64,000 nt of DNA from Pseudomonas sp. 2FG (GCF_005502935.1 NZ_SCMP01000005.1:1-64000), one strand, 5' to 3'; positions 54,141 to 63,656 are shown, numbered from the stretch's first letter. Program-made: numbers and translations. Notes: generated by a model not told the origin, from the letters alone.

Positions 54141-55136
54141 GGCTCATTGTACAAAATTTCCCCTCAACCGAAACATGGCGGGATGCGGTTGCCGCCGACC
54201 AAGTGAAAATTGGTCATGCAATTTCGATAGCGGCCAGGTCACTGGTGCAAGGCACCGTAACTAGCAAGCTCGCGCGTTTGGTGTGGGGCGGGGTTGTAGT
54301 GGCCGGCGATCCAGCAATGCAGGCAATGAGGGGGCTCGAATATGAGCGCCGTTCTCCCGCAGCCTTAATGCTGTAGCCGAATGATTTGAATACCTTTTGC
54401 TGGTGCCGCGGCGCAGCAGCGGGAGTTAATAGCATCAGCAGAGCATCAGAGCCCTGGGAGAGCTTCTCCCTGCCAGTGCGCATCGGCAGTCGGGCGGGGT
54501 CAGTCCCCAGCCATGACCGAAAGCTCAGTGACAGCACACGCAGAGAGCGAGTTGGTTCAAGGCTGCAAAATTTGCCTTCTCCCGGCACCGAAGCTCGCTT
54601 TGCGGCGGACGGGGAGGAGGGTGTCGTTTCCGCACCTTGTGCCGCTGATCCCAAAGGCGTTTTCATGTGGCGCTATCTGCTCGCTTTTATTCTCTTCCTG
54701 CTAGTGTACTATACAAAACGTATACTGAAAGTGGTGTGAAGAAAATATCTCTATGCGCGGCCGGATAAGGATGGGCCAGGTGTGTCATCAGTTCGTGCGG
54801 CGAAATTAGGCTCAGTGATGATCACCGAGGCAGATGCGCTGTCGCTGAGCGCATCTCCTGCGCCGCGCTAGCCAGATCCACCTTAAGGGAATGAGCTGGG
54901 ACTGAAAGCCATTCTTTCGGGCATCAGGCAAGAGCACCCTGCAGAGCGTTATCAGGCCCTCTGAGGCAGTATTCGTGCAGGACTGGATCAGTGCGTATGG
55001 CAAGTGACGACGGTGCAATGCATCAAAGGCTTGATAGTGGTGGTGAATACCCAGGGCATCGCCTTGGAGGACACGGACTTACCACTGCAGCAGTAATCAC
55101 AGGGTGGTATGCCGCCTTGGTAGCCGAGGGCGCGTA
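54141..55136. other. Long gene-free interval, possible degraded sequence
   Basis: Nearly 1 kb without a credible gene. Several open frames on both strands lack start signals and have shadow-like composition. On the plus strand near 54,890-55,100 a frame reads LKAILSGIRQEHPAERYQAL then meets TGA, while the next frame continues EAVFVQDWISAYGK; this could be a frameshifted remnant, but I cannot name it. Contains the operator at 54709-54725. Confidence 0.4.
54709..54725. promoter_or_regulatory. CTATAC-N5-GTATAC operator-like site
   Basis: CTATACAAAACGTATAC keeps the TATAC/GTATA arms of the sites at 39823 and 49411 but has C instead of G at the last base. It is 570 bp upstream of the HxlR gene (minus strand) and about 410 bp before moaA. 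The target gene is unclear. Confidence 0.5.
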
Positions 55137-56129
55137 ATGGGCAGCATTCTGCAGGATGGCTTCGGTCGCGGTATCGATTATCTACGTATGTCGGTGACCG
55201 ACCGCTGTGATTTCCGTTGCGTGTACTGCATGGCCGAGGATATGACTTTTCTGCCTCGTCAGCAGGTACTTGGGTTGGAGGAGTTGTACCGGCTGGCTGC
55301 GTTGTTTGTCGGGAACGGAGTAAAGAAAATTCGCCTCACCGGCGGTGAGCCGCTGGTGCGTCGGGGGATCGTTGGTCTGTGTGAGAAGATCGCTGTTCTG
55401 CCTGGGTTGCGGGAGTTGGTGATGACCAGCAACGGTTCGCAACTGGTAAAGATGGCTCAGCCCCTGGTCGATGCAGGGGTCAAGCGGCTCAACATTAGCC
55501 TCGATAGTCTTGATCCGGCGCGTTTCCGCGCCATTACTCGCACTGGCGACCTGGCTCAGGTGCTGGCCGGCATCGATGTGGCGGCTGCGGCTGGCTTCTC
55601 CCGCATCAAGCTGAATACAGTGGTGATGCGAGGGCGCAATGCCGATGAGGTGCTCAGGCTGGTCGATTACGCCGTGAGTCGGGGGCTAGACATCAGTTTT
55701 ATCGAAGAAATGCCGTTGGGTGAGGTCGGCCGGTCGCGCGGGGAGAGCTACTGTTCCAGTGACTGGGTGCGTGAGCGCATCGCGGAGCACTATAGCCTGC
55801 TCGATAGTGCTGAGCAGAGTGGTGGGCCGGCGCGCTATGTACGCCTCAAAGATTTTCCTGAGAGTCGCGTCGGCTTCATATCGCCGCACAGCCATAACTT
55901 TTGCGCCAGTTGCAATCGCGTGCGCCTGACGGTAGAGGGACGCTTGTTGCTGTGTCTGGGACATGAGCACGCCATTGACCTGCGTACTTTGCTGCGTCGT
56001 TATCCGGAAACCGACCAACCATTGCTCTGTGCCATTCAGGCTGGTCTGTTGCGCAAGCCCATGCGACATGAGTTCAGTTCGGGCGGAGAAGTGCAGGTAC
56101 TGCGCTTTATGAACGCCACGGGCGGTTAG
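55137..56129 (+). CDS. moaA: GTP 3',8-cyclase MoaA
   Basis: Radical-SAM enzyme that starts molybdenum-cofactor synthesis by converting GTP to cyclic pyranopterin precursor with MoaC. 330 aa from ATG 55137 with GAGG upstream. First 4Fe-4S ligands C24-x3-C28-x2-C31 (CDFRCVYC), [18 protein letters not shown], the C-terminal cluster [18 protein letters not shown], and the C-terminal Gly-Gly (ATGG). No other moa/moe genes nearby, so this is likely an extra copy. Terminator directly downstream (56158-56190). Confidence 0.97.
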   Translation: MGSILQDGFGRGIDYLRMSVTDRCDFRCVYCMAEDMTFLPRQQVLGLEELYRLAALFVGNGVKKIRLTGGEPLVRRGIVGLCEKIAVLPGLRELVMTSNGSQLVKMAQPLVDAGVKRLNISLDSLDPARFRAITRTGDLAQVLAGIDVAAAAGFSRIKLNTVVMRGRNADEVLRLVDYAVSRGLDISFIEEMPLGEVGRSRGESYCSSDWVRERIAEHYSLLDSAEQSGGPARYVRLKDFPESRVGFISPHSHNFCASCNRVRLTVEGRLLLCLGHEHAIDLRTLLRRYPETDQPLLCAIQAGLLRKPMRHEFSSGGEVQVLRFMNATGG

Positions 56130-56157
56130 GTGTTGTTCGAAGGTTTTCTAAAGCTCG

Positions 56158-56190
56158 TTTTTTTTGGCCGCCGTAAGGCGGTCTTTTTTT
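56158..56190. terminator. Bidirectional terminator after moaA
   Basis: GGCCGCC and GGCGGTC form a 7-bp stem (one G-T pair) around GTAA, with T runs of seven or more on both flanks, so it can stop transcription from either side. Confidence 0.85.
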
Positions 56191-56519
56191 GTGGTGCGCC
56201 AGGCATGGCGCGTAGCGCCGTGACTGGCGCTGTTCGGTTCACTGTGGTGATCACGCTGGTGACTTGGCGGTAAAAGTCCTCTAAAGGCCTGAACAATTAG
56301 TACCGAGAGTAGGACTAGCCGCTAATTGAGCAAGCGGCCATGCAAATAGCTGCAGGAGTGAACCCGCGCTGGCTTGTGTGAATGCTTCAAAAGCAGCCGC
56401 GCGCATCTGTGCGGCCGTGTCCGCAGCGATTTTGGGATAACACATTCGGGCGTGGACGATATCTGTCGGATCATCGTCCTCTCCCTGTCGCAGATGTCTG
56501 CACCGCCGCCACAGCTAGC
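56191..56519. other. Gene-free interval
   Basis: Between the moaA terminator and the convergent aldo/keto reductase stop. I see no hairpin, repeat or start signal of note here. Confidence 0.4.
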
Positions 56520-57527
56520 TCAGGCCACGACTCGCGGATTGTCGCCGACTGCCCAGGGAACGGGTGTCCTGGCCGGTGCCGAGGGCACCAAACTGCTCAC
56601 GGTGTCGAGACGGCTGATCTGCTCGGCCGAGAGCTCAAGCGACAGGGCACCGAGGTTATCGGTGAGTTGGGTAAGTGAACGAGGCCCGATGATCGGAACC
56701 GCCCCGTGGGTGCCGGCCCAGGCAATGGCGACCTGGCCTGCACTGACGCCGAACTCGCCCGCGATGGAGATTACGGTGTCGAGGATCTGCGTACGCTGTG
56801 CCGAGTTCTCTGGCTGGAATATCCGACCAGCGAAGCCTTCGGCACGGCCTGTCTCGCCTTGCCTGTATTTGCCGGTCAGCATGCCGCCGCCCAGCGGCGA
56901 CCAGGTCACGATACCGAGGCCCAGCGCGTGCGAGGCCGGGAACAAGTCGGCCTCAGGCTCGCGATGAACCAGGCTGTGCTCGAACTGGGCGGCCGCGATG
57001 GGCACCGCACGAGTAAGTTCCGCCAGGGTGACTGCACGGGCGAGCCGCCATGCGGGGAAATTCGAGAGGCCCGCATAGAGAATCTTGCCTGCGCGCGCCA
57101 AGTCTTCGAAGCCGCGGACGATCTCCTCGGCTGGTGTGACGCCATCGGGATGATGCGCCCAGTAGATATCGATCCGATCCGTCTTGAGTCGCTTCAGGCT
57201 GGCCTCCAACGAGGCCACCAGGGCCTTGCGGCTATTGCCGGTGACCAGCCGGTTGGCATTGGGAACAGCGCCGTTGGTGAACTTGGTGGCGAGGACGAAA
57301 TCCTCGCGCCGCCCCTCCAGCAAGGTGCCGAGCAGTCCCTCAGACTGGCCGAATTGGTAGATATCCGCTGTGTCGATGAAGTTGCCGCCGGCTTCGGCAT
57401 AAGCATTGAAGACCACCTTGCAGGCATCGAGATCGGCACCGTAGCCCCAGCCGGTACCGAAGTTACCCGTGCCAAGTGCCACCTGCGAAACCCTCAGACC
57501 AGTCTTGCCGAACGATGTGTATTTCAT
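56520..57527 (-). CDS. Aldo/keto reductase
   Basis: 335 aa, NADPH-dependent (beta/alpha)8 barrel. Catalytic tetrad visible: D and Y in GGNFIDTADIYQFGQSE, K in FVLATKF, H in DIYWAHHPDG. Other motifs: GFEDLARAGKILYAGLSNFPAW and IGPRSLTQLTDNLGAL. Resembles the YajO/PdxI-type general aldehyde reductases. Just downstream (minus strand) of a decayed thiolase and a thioesterase gene; a GGAGCAACGC site precedes ATG 57527. Confidence 0.93.
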   Translation of the reverse strand: MKYTSFGKTGLRVSQVALGTGNFGTGWGYGADLDACKVVFNAYAEAGGNFIDTADIYQFGQSEGLLGTLLEGRREDFVLATKFTNGAVPNANRLVTGNSRKALVASLEASLKRLKTDRIDIYWAHHPDGVTPAEEIVRGFEDLARAGKILYAGLSNFPAWRLARAVTLAELTRAVPIAAAQFEHSLVHREPEADLFPASHALGLGIVTWSPLGGGMLTGKYRQGETGRAEGFAGRIFQPENSAQRTQILDTVISIAGEFGVSAGQVAIAWAGTHGAVPIIGPRSLTQLTDNLGALSLELSAEQISRLDTVSSLVPSAPARTPVPWAVGDNPRVVA

Positions 57528-57569
57528 GCGTTGCTCCGTTAATTGAATCGGGACGATCCCGCCGCGACT

Positions 57570-57803
57570 TCAAGCGCCGCCGATGGAGGCTTGTCGCGCC
57601 GGGTTCATCCTAGTACCGGGCTAGATAACCTGGCCCAGCACGACGGTATCGATAGTGTCGGCGGCCAGTCCCGAGCGTCACAGGTTTTCGCGGATCACGG
57701 CAGCGCCAAGGTCAGACGCCGGGGTGTCCTTCAGCGTGCCGCCATAGGTGTTGATCGGTGTTCGGACCGGAGAGCAGAAAACAACGATGTCAGGCTTGGT
57801 CAT
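57570..57803 (-). pseudogene. Degraded acetyl-CoA acetyltransferase (thiolase) N-terminal fragment
   Basis: ATG 57803 (GGGAG upstream) starts a frame encoding MTKPDIVVFCSPVRTPINTY ... DTPASDLGAAVIRENL, then TGA, then RSGLAADTIDTVVLGQVI, then TAG, then PGTRMNPARQASIGGA and TGA. This is a clear thiolase N-terminus with two internal stops, cut off after about 77 codons, before the catalytic Cys (normally in a later CxSG motif). The ATG overlaps the end of the thioesterase gene, so it was once translationally coupled to it. Confidence 0.85.
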
Positions 57804-58350
57804 GAGAACTCCCCAGCGTGGTTGCGGGGTGATCGAAGATCAGACACGTCGTCGTCGCGTGCGCGTACAGCTTGCCGTCGGGGCCAATGATCCGCCCCTC
57901 GGCTGTGGCAACTTTGCGCCCCGCATGGATCACCTTGCCCTCGGCACGCACCATCGGCACTCGGTCGTTCAAGGGTCGCACCATGTTGACTTTCAGCTCC
58001 AGCGTGGTGTAGCCCTTGCCCGCGGGCAAGGTCGAATGCACGGCGCAACCAACCGCCGAGTCGAGCAGCGTAGCGAACCAACCGCCGTGCACGGTGCCAA
58101 GGGGGTTATAGTGCCTGCGCTGCGGTCGACCTTGGAAAATTGCAGCGCCTGGCTCCATGTGAATCGGCACGAAATCGAGCGTTTCTCCGATGGGGGCAGG
58201 AGGCAGTTCTCCGGCAAAAATAGCCTCGAACACCTCCATGCCCGTCCGCTCGGCGATCTGATCCTGTAGCGCAGCATCGGCGGCCAGCAAGCGCGCACGA
58301 ACCGATTTTTCCTCCGCGTCCCAACGGGCAACGATCTGGTCGACTTCCAC
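57790..58350 (-). CDS. PaaI-type hotdog-fold thioesterase
   Basis: GTG 58350 is chosen as the start: GAGAAAGGAG lies 6 nt before it, whereas the upstream ATGs (58380, 58401) have no site and would overlap the operator palindrome. The result is ~186 aa. Hotdog core with HGG motif NPLGTVHGGWFATLLDSAVGCAVHS and TLELKVNMVRPLN. Hydrolyses acyl-CoA thioesters; in Pseudomonas such genes often accompany fatty- or aromatic-acyl degradation. Divergent from a MarR regulator gene. Ends overlapping a thiolase pseudogene. Confidence 0.88.
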   Translation of the reverse strand: MEVDQIVARWDAEEKSVRARLLAADAALQDQIAERTGMEVFEAIFAGELPPAPIGETLDFVPIHMEPGAAIFQGRPQRRHYNPLGTVHGGWFATLLDSAVGCAVHSTLPAGKGYTTLELKVNMVRPLNDRVPMVRAEGKVIHAGRKVATAEGRIIGPDGKLYAHATTTCLIFDHPATTLGSSHDQA

Positions 58351-58374
58351 CAGTAACTCCTTTCTCGAGAATGA

Positions 58375-58394
58375 TTGCATATGCAAATATTGCA
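58375..58394. promoter_or_regulatory. MarR operator candidate (TTGCATATGCAA / TGCAA-N3-TTGCA)
   Basis: A perfect 12-bp palindrome TTGCATATGCAA (58375-58386) overlaps a second inverted repeat TGCAA-ATA-TTGCA (58382-58394). It sits in the 59-bp gap between the thioesterase GTG and the MarR ATG, ideal for control of both genes. Confidence 0.75.
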
Positions 58395-58409
58395 GATACA
58401 ATATATCGC

Positions 58410-58865
58410 ATGAACAACACTATCAAGCCACAGGGTTGTACCAATCTGAAGCTCCGCCAGCTCAATCGCATGGTGACGCGTCACTACGACCGCTATGTCG
58501 CCGAGTCCGGATTGAAGAACACGCAGTACGCGCTGTTGTCGCATGTCGTCAGACTTGGGCCTATCCGTCCGAGTGATCTGGCCAGGCGCATGCAGATGGA
58601 TGCTTCGACGTTGACTCGAAACATGCAGTCCCTGGTCGCTCAGGGGTGGTTGACGATCGGTGCAGGAGGCGATGCACGTAGCCGCCTTGTCGAAGCGACC
58701 GAGGCAGGACACGCCAAACAAGCCGAAGGACAACGCGCCTGGAAAGAGGCGCAATTGGCACTCAATGAGCGACTCGGCGTGGAGCGCGTTGCGACGCTGC
58801 ACGAGTTGCTCGACGCGTGCATCGAATGCCTTGACGACGACTCCGATGATCCAGTGGGAAATTGA
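58410..58865 (+). CDS. MarR-family regulator
   Basis: 151 aa from ATG 58410. Winged HTH: LKNTQYALLSHVVRLGPIRPSDLARRMQMDASTLTRNMQSLVAQGWLTIGAGGDARSRLVEATEAG (residues ~40-105), with the DARSR wing arginines. Divergent to the thioesterase/thiolase remnant and aldo/keto reductase genes, which it probably controls through 58375-58394. The ligand could be an aromatic acid or acyl-CoA (inference). Confidence 0.9.
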   Translation: MNNTIKPQGCTNLKLRQLNRMVTRHYDRYVAESGLKNTQYALLSHVVRLGPIRPSDLARRMQMDASTLTRNMQSLVAQGWLTIGAGGDARSRLVEATEAGHAKQAEGQRAWKEAQLALNERLGVERVATLHELLDACIECLDDDSDDPVGN

Positions 58866-59010
58866 GTTTTCTGGATGCCCGTGTCAGGCACTGCGCATGC
58901 GTCGATGGCAACAGGCTTCAGCTGCCGTGATATTGGACTGCGCAGTGCTTTGACTGGCAGTAACAATTGAATCGCCCGAGTCTATTCGAACGAACAGTGC
59001 AGGTAGATCA

Positions 59011-60231
59011 ATGACAAAAGCAATCGAGCCAGACAGCCCATTTAGGAAGGTGGGAGTCGCCTCCACGACGTCCCGAATAGAGTTCAACGGTGAATTGCTT
59101 TTTTTACTGGCGGGATTGGCAGCGCTCGGTGCCCTCGCGACAAACATCATCCTCCCGGCTTTTCCCGAGATGGCTGTTGAACTGGGGGCTTCAGTCAAAG
59201 ACCTCAGTGCAACACTCAGTAGTTTCTTTGTCGCATTCGCCCTGGGGCAGCTCTTTGTTGGCCCGCTCTCAGATCGATTTGGCCGCAAGTGGCTGGTACT
59301 TGGTGGACTCATCGCGTTTGTCGCGGGCAGTGCTGTGTGCGCCATGGCCACTACATTGCCTCAGCTGGTAAGTGGTCGGATTATTCAGGCGCTCGGGGCA
59401 TGCGCGGCGGCTGTGCTGTCTAGGGCTATTGCGCGCGACTTGTTTGATGGCGATAAGCTTGCGCGAACACTTTCGCTCATCATGGTGGCTATGGCTGCCG
59501 CGCCCGGTTTCTCTCCGCTGCTGGGCGGGGCTTTCAACAGCCTGCTTGGTTGGCGCGCGACATTTGGATTGGTCGGTATTCTGGCGATTGTATTGGCCGC
59601 TCATTACATGGCCAGATTGGGGGAGACGCATAATGCGGACAATCGATCCGCGCAATCTGTGCCCGCTATCCTCGCCGGCTACAAACGACTTCTGCTCGAC
59701 AGGCACTTTATTGCACCAGCGTTTTCCGTAAGCTTGGTCATAGGCACGCTGTACGCTTTTTTCTCAATGGCTCCAGCTATCTTGATGGCTGGATTTGGGC
59801 TCTCGTCGTTGGAGCTCGGGTTGTTTTTTGCGGCAACGGTCTTTGTCGTGTTCGCTTCGGGTTTTCTGGCGCCCCGTTTGGCTCGCCGATGGGGGCAAGT
59901 GTCTGTGGCGCACGCTGGAATTGTCATTGCGTTGGTGGGCAGCCTTGCGCTGCTCGTCGGCAAAGAGGATTTCCTCTTCTTTAGCGTATCCCTGACTGTA
60001 TTTCTGCTTGGAATGGGTCTCATCAATCCGCTCGGAACGGCTATTGCGCTTCATCCCTTCGGGAATCAGGCTGGCGCAGCTTCGGCGTTGCTCGGATTTT
60101 TGCAAATGGGTTGTGCGGCCGTAGCAATCACTCTCGGCGCAGGCCTCGGCGTGTCCGCGTACACCTCGCTGGGAATCATTTCGGCAACAGGTCTTGCGCT
60201 GTCGTTCCTGGTTTTCTTTGCAGTGGAGTAG
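59011..60231 (+). CDS. MFS multidrug transporter (Bcr/CflA type)
   Basis: 406 aa, 12 predicted helices. Characteristic GQLFVGPLSDRFGRKWLVLGG (loop 2-3, motif A GPLSDRFGRK) and RIIQALGACAAAVLSRAIARDLFDG. Exports small drugs such as bicyclomycin by proton antiport. Low codon bias and several AT-rich stretches. A GCAGGTAGATC site precedes ATG 59011. Single-gene unit, downstream of the MarR gene by 145 bp. Confidence 0.92.
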   Translation: MTKAIEPDSPFRKVGVASTTSRIEFNGELLFLLAGLAALGALATNIILPAFPEMAVELGASVKDLSATLSSFFVAFALGQLFVGPLSDRFGRKWLVLGGLIAFVAGSAVCAMATTLPQLVSGRIIQALGACAAAVLSRAIARDLFDGDKLARTLSLIMVAMAAAPGFSPLLGGAFNSLLGWRATFGLVGILAIVLAAHYMARLGETHNADNRSAQSVPAILAGYKRLLLDRHFIAPAFSVSLVIGTLYAFFSMAPAILMAGFGLSSLELGLFFAATVFVVFASGFLAPRLARRWGQVSVAHAGIVIALVGSLALLVGKEDFLFFSVSLTVFLLGMGLINPLGTAIALHPFGNQAGAASALLGFLQMGCAAVAITLGAGLGVSAYTSLGIISATGLALSFLVFFAVE

Positions 60232-60405
60232 AGCCATGAGTGGAGCAGCCAGCTCCTCATACATCCAATCTCCACCCCAGCGCAGCCTTTGTAGCATGCG
60301 ATTGCCGCCGGACTCCAAATGCGGGGGCATCTAACTCATATTGGATTTCATGAACTACGATTTCTTGTATAAGTCGCGGATGAAGTAACTTCAACCCCCC
60401 AAAAG

Positions 60406-61407
60406 TCATTTCAGCTCATTCGACTCACACAACTGAAACCGGGCTCGATAGGTGCCGGGGGTGAATCCAACTCGCTCACGAAACAGGCGCGAAAACGAGC
60501 TGAGGTCGCTGTAGCCAACATATTGCGCGATGCGCTCGGTGCTCAGGTCACCGGCCTCCAGCAACGCCCGCGCCGTGTCGATGCGCAGGTTCTGCAAATA
60601 GGTCAGCGGCGACTGCTCAAGCACCAGGTTGAAGCGGCGGATCAAGGTCCGTTCACTGACTGCCAGCTTCTGCGCCAGGTCGGTCATGCGCACCGGCTGC
60701 GCCAAGTGATCCTGCAGCCACTTCTGCGCGCGTTGAACCAGGGGGTCGTTGTGGCTCTTGTCGGCGATCAGCGGTTGCAGCGGCGTCTGGGTCGTTTGGG
60801 TCAAATCGATCAGCATGCTGCGCGCGCACTGCATGGCGATGGCCTTGCCGGCAAACTTGGTGAGCACCTGCACGGCCTGCAACAAAAAGGTGGCATGGGC
60901 GCCGCCACACACCAGGCGCTCAGACTCAGTCACCAGCGGCCGCATTTGCAGATCGACCTGCGGGAAGCGCTCGCGAAAATGCCCCTCCAACCACCAGGTG
61001 GTGGTGGCCACCCTGTTATCGAGCAGGCCGGTGTCGGCGAGCAGAAAAGTGCCGGTGCAATTGGCGCAGAGCCAGGCGCCCTGCTGCCACTGCTTGATCA
61101 GCCAGTCGCGCACAGCCGTCTGACTGTCCAGAAAGCGCTGGAACTGCTGCCAGCCTCGGTAATGCAGGCTGGGGATAAAGACCAGGTCGTAATACTGGTC
61201 CTGCGGCAGGGCGCGCATGGCCAGCTCCAGCCCGTTGCTCGCCCGCACCGACAATCCGTTCTGTGAAATGAAATGCCACTCGAACAGTCCGGCCGCGGGC
61301 ATGCCCTGCTTGCGCATATGCGCATTGGCAACCTGCAGCATGTCGGCAAAGCCGCCGATGACGGACGCATAGGAGTCATCGAATCCCAGAATGGCAGCAG
61401 TCGGCAT
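60406..61407 (-). CDS. GlxA-family AraC-type transcriptional regulator
   Basis: 333 aa. N-terminal DJ-1/PfpI-like (GATase1) domain ~1-190 (AAILGFDDSYASVIGGFADMLQVAN ... GAWLCANCTGTFLLADTGLLDNRVATTTWWLE), with Cys in the nucleophile elbow position. C-terminal AraC HTH ~225-330 (DLAQKLAVSERTLIRRFNLVLEQSPLTYLQNLRIDTARALLE and IAQYVGYSDLSSFSRLFRERVGFTPGTYRARF). Divergent from the acyl-CoA dehydrogenase gene, which it probably activates. AAAGGAAGG site before ATG 61407. Confidence 0.93.
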   Translation of the reverse strand: MPTAAILGFDDSYASVIGGFADMLQVANAHMRKQGMPAAGLFEWHFISQNGLSVRASNGLELAMRALPQDQYYDLVFIPSLHYRGWQQFQRFLDSQTAVRDWLIKQWQQGAWLCANCTGTFLLADTGLLDNRVATTTWWLEGHFRERFPQVDLQMRPLVTESERLVCGGAHATFLLQAVQVLTKFAGKAIAMQCARSMLIDLTQTTQTPLQPLIADKSHNDPLVQRAQKWLQDHLAQPVRMTDLAQKLAVSERTLIRRFNLVLEQSPLTYLQNLRIDTARALLEAGDLSTERIAQYVGYSDLSSFSRLFRERVGFTPGTYRARFQLCESNELK

Positions 61408-61531
61408 GGCGAAACCTTCCTTTAAAGTGGCATTGGCGATAATCGCATATTTACTGTCGTTTTTGCCTATTACGCCATCCCAGGCGGCGCCCTACAGTTC
61501 TCGTCACGCTTGCCAACCACGAGAATCCGTC

Positions 61532-62779
61532 ATGACCCATCTTGCCGAAGCCGCCGCTAACAGCACTATTAGCCGTTATCAGGACAGCCTCTACCACGAC
61601 CTGAATACGCCAGAGGAAACCCTCGCCATTCGTCAGGAGGTGCGTCGCTTCGCCGATGAGCATGTCGCCCCGGTGGCTTACGCCATTGGCCATACCGAGG
61701 AATCCGTCGCTGCCTTCCCATGGGACTTGTTCAGCAAGATGGCCAAGGCAGGGTTGTTCCGCATCCCCTTTGCTGCCGAGGTTGGCGGGCGCGGGCTCAA
61801 GTACCCAGCCGCCGCCACCGCGGTGATGATCGAAGAGCTGGCTTACCACTCGAACTCGGTGGCCGCCATCGTCGACGTGCATTGCATCCTCGCCGGCAAT
61901 GCGCTGAAGCACGGCTCAGACTCGATCAAGCAACGCTACCTCATGCCCTTGCTCAACGGCGACAAGATCGGCAGCTTTGCCACCACCGAACCGGATGCCA
62001 GCACCGACCTTAGCATCGAAGCCATGCGCACCTTCGCCACCCGCACCGAGACGGGTTACAGCGTCACTGGCCGCAAGCGCTTCATCAGCAACGCACCGGT
62101 CGCCAATTTCGTGGTGCTGCTCTGCGTCGATGGCGAGCGCATGACCGAACTGGTGATCGACTTGAATTGCCCTGGGGTGCGTGTCGGCGACCCCGACAAG
62201 AAAATGGGCAACCACGGCCAGTTGACCTCGGACATCTACTTCGACAACGTCCAGGTGCCCCTGGAAAACGTGGTTGGCCAAGCGGGCCAAGGCCTCAAGA
62301 TCGCCTTGCAAACCCTGACGTACGGGCGGGTTGGCATTGCTGCCAGCGGCACTGGCATGGCTCAGGCCTTGTTTGACCACAGTGCCGAGCGCCTCAAGAC
62401 CCGCCGGGCTTTCGGCAAGGCCATTGCGCAGTTCCAGCACTGGCAGTTCAAGCTGGCGGAGCGTGCCACTGAAATCGAGAATGCCCGCAACCTGTACCTC
62501 AAGGCGGCGTTACGCATGGACCAGGGGCACGCCTTCCCGGAACCCGAGGCCGCGATGGCCAAATGGTACGCCACCAACCTCGCCGGTGAATTCGCCCGTG
62601 ATGCCGTGCAGATCTTTGGTGGCTACGGCTTTATGCGCGAACTCGCGGCGGATGGCTCGCATTACCGGGTCGAAGAGATTTACCGCGACTGCAAGATCGC
62701 CGAAATCTATGAGGGCACCAATGAAATTCAAAAGCTGGTCATTGCCCGCGGCATCTTCGGTAAAGAGATCACCGGCTGA
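61532..62779 (+). CDS. Acyl-CoA dehydrogenase
   Basis: 415 aa from ATG 61532 (GAGAA site); an earlier ATG at 61391 would overlap the AraC promoter. FAD-dependent; FATTEPDASTD flavin/substrate loop, VQIFGGYGFMRE, and the catalytic Glu in YEGTNEIQKLVIARGIFG at the C-terminus. Converts acyl-CoA to 2-enoyl-CoA. Likely under control of the divergent AraC regulator. It precedes a quinone reductase gene by 37 bp, possibly one operon. Confidence 0.95.
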   Translation: MTHLAEAAANSTISRYQDSLYHDLNTPEETLAIRQEVRRFADEHVAPVAYAIGHTEESVAAFPWDLFSKMAKAGLFRIPFAAEVGGRGLKYPAAATAVMIEELAYHSNSVAAIVDVHCILAGNALKHGSDSIKQRYLMPLLNGDKIGSFATTEPDASTDLSIEAMRTFATRTETGYSVTGRKRFISNAPVANFVVLLCVDGERMTELVIDLNCPGVRVGDPDKKMGNHGQLTSDIYFDNVQVPLENVVGQAGQGLKIALQTLTYGRVGIAASGTGMAQALFDHSAERLKTRRAFGKAIAQFQHWQFKLAERATEIENARNLYLKAALRMDQGHAFPEPEAAMAKWYATNLAGEFARDAVQIFGGYGFMRELAADGSHYRVEEIYRDCKIAEIYEGTNEIQKLVIARGIFGKEITG

Positions 62780-62816
62780 TGGCCCTGCCAACCCAAGCTC
62801 ACTGGAGACCTAGCCA

Positions 62817-63542
62817 ATGCACATCCTGATTGTCCAGGCGCACAACGAGCCGCAGTCGTTCAATGCCTCGATGAAAAATCTGGCGGTTGAAGAACTGCGC
62901 TCACAAGGACATTCCGTCGAAGTGTCCGACTTGTACGCCATGGCTTGGAATCCGGTCGCCAGTGCCGCCGATTTTGGCAGCCGCGCCAATCCCGAGTACC
63001 TGACCTATGCCCTGGAACAGCGCCACAACCACGTTCATCTCTCGCTAGCCGCTGATATCCAGGGCGAGCTGGACAAGCTGCTGAAAGCGAACTTGGTAAT
63101 ATTCACCTTCCCGATTTATTGGTTCTCGATGCCGGCGATCATGAAGGGCTGGATAGATCGAGTGCTGGTGTCGGGAGTCTGCTACGGCGGCAAGCGCTTC
63201 TACGACCAGGGCGGTTTGGCTGGCAAGAAGGCCATGCTGGCCATCACCATCGGCGGTCAACCCCATATGTTCGATGAAGATGGCGTGCATGGCGATCTCA
63301 ACGACATGCTCCGCCCCATCCTACGCGGCACGCTGGCCTATACCGGGATGACCGTGCTGCCGCCCTTTGTGGCCTACCACGTGCCCTATATCTCCCAAGA
63401 AGCACGCAGCACGCTGCTGGAGCAGTATCGACAGTACTTGCGCTCGCTAGACACGCTGCAACCACTTCAGTTCGTCTCACTCAAACAGTTCGACGACAAG
63501 CTGCATCCGCTCCCTGCGAATGCGGCGCACATGCTCGGATAG
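62817..63542 (+). CDS. NAD(P)H-quinone oxidoreductase (flavodoxin-fold)
   Basis: 241 aa; MHILIVQAHNEPQSFNASMKN, FPIYWFSMPAIMKGWIDRVL, GLAGKKAMLAITIGG. Paralogue of 36055-36759 with nearly the same motifs and length. A GGAGACC site precedes the ATG. Reduces quinones by two electrons. Together with the dehydrogenase it may recycle flavin- or quinone-linked electrons (inference). Confidence 0.92.
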   Translation: MHILIVQAHNEPQSFNASMKNLAVEELRSQGHSVEVSDLYAMAWNPVASAADFGSRANPEYLTYALEQRHNHVHLSLAADIQGELDKLLKANLVIFTFPIYWFSMPAIMKGWIDRVLVSGVCYGGKRFYDQGGLAGKKAMLAITIGGQPHMFDEDGVHGDLNDMLRPILRGTLAYTGMTVLPPFVAYHVPYISQEARSTLLEQYRQYLRSLDTLQPLQFVSLKQFDDKLHPLPANAAHMLG

Positions 63543-63656
63543 CCCATCGGTAGAAGAGATGCGGCGCTGGCGACCTAGAGTTGACCAGTGACCTCCGCAC
63601 CGTGCGGAATTTTGCGGGTTTACGTTCCTTGCATCGTATCGTTACCCGGTTGCTGC

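Noticed and set aside
53140-54147. 335-codon minus-strand frame overlapping the HxlR regulator out of phase
   Set aside because: The HxlR frame has real domain motifs; the other is Arg/Ala-rich with none and no ribosome-binding site.
54386-54739. 117-codon open frame with a hydrophobic C-terminus
   Set aside because: No start signal; its end coincides with the CTATAC operator and composition looks non-coding.
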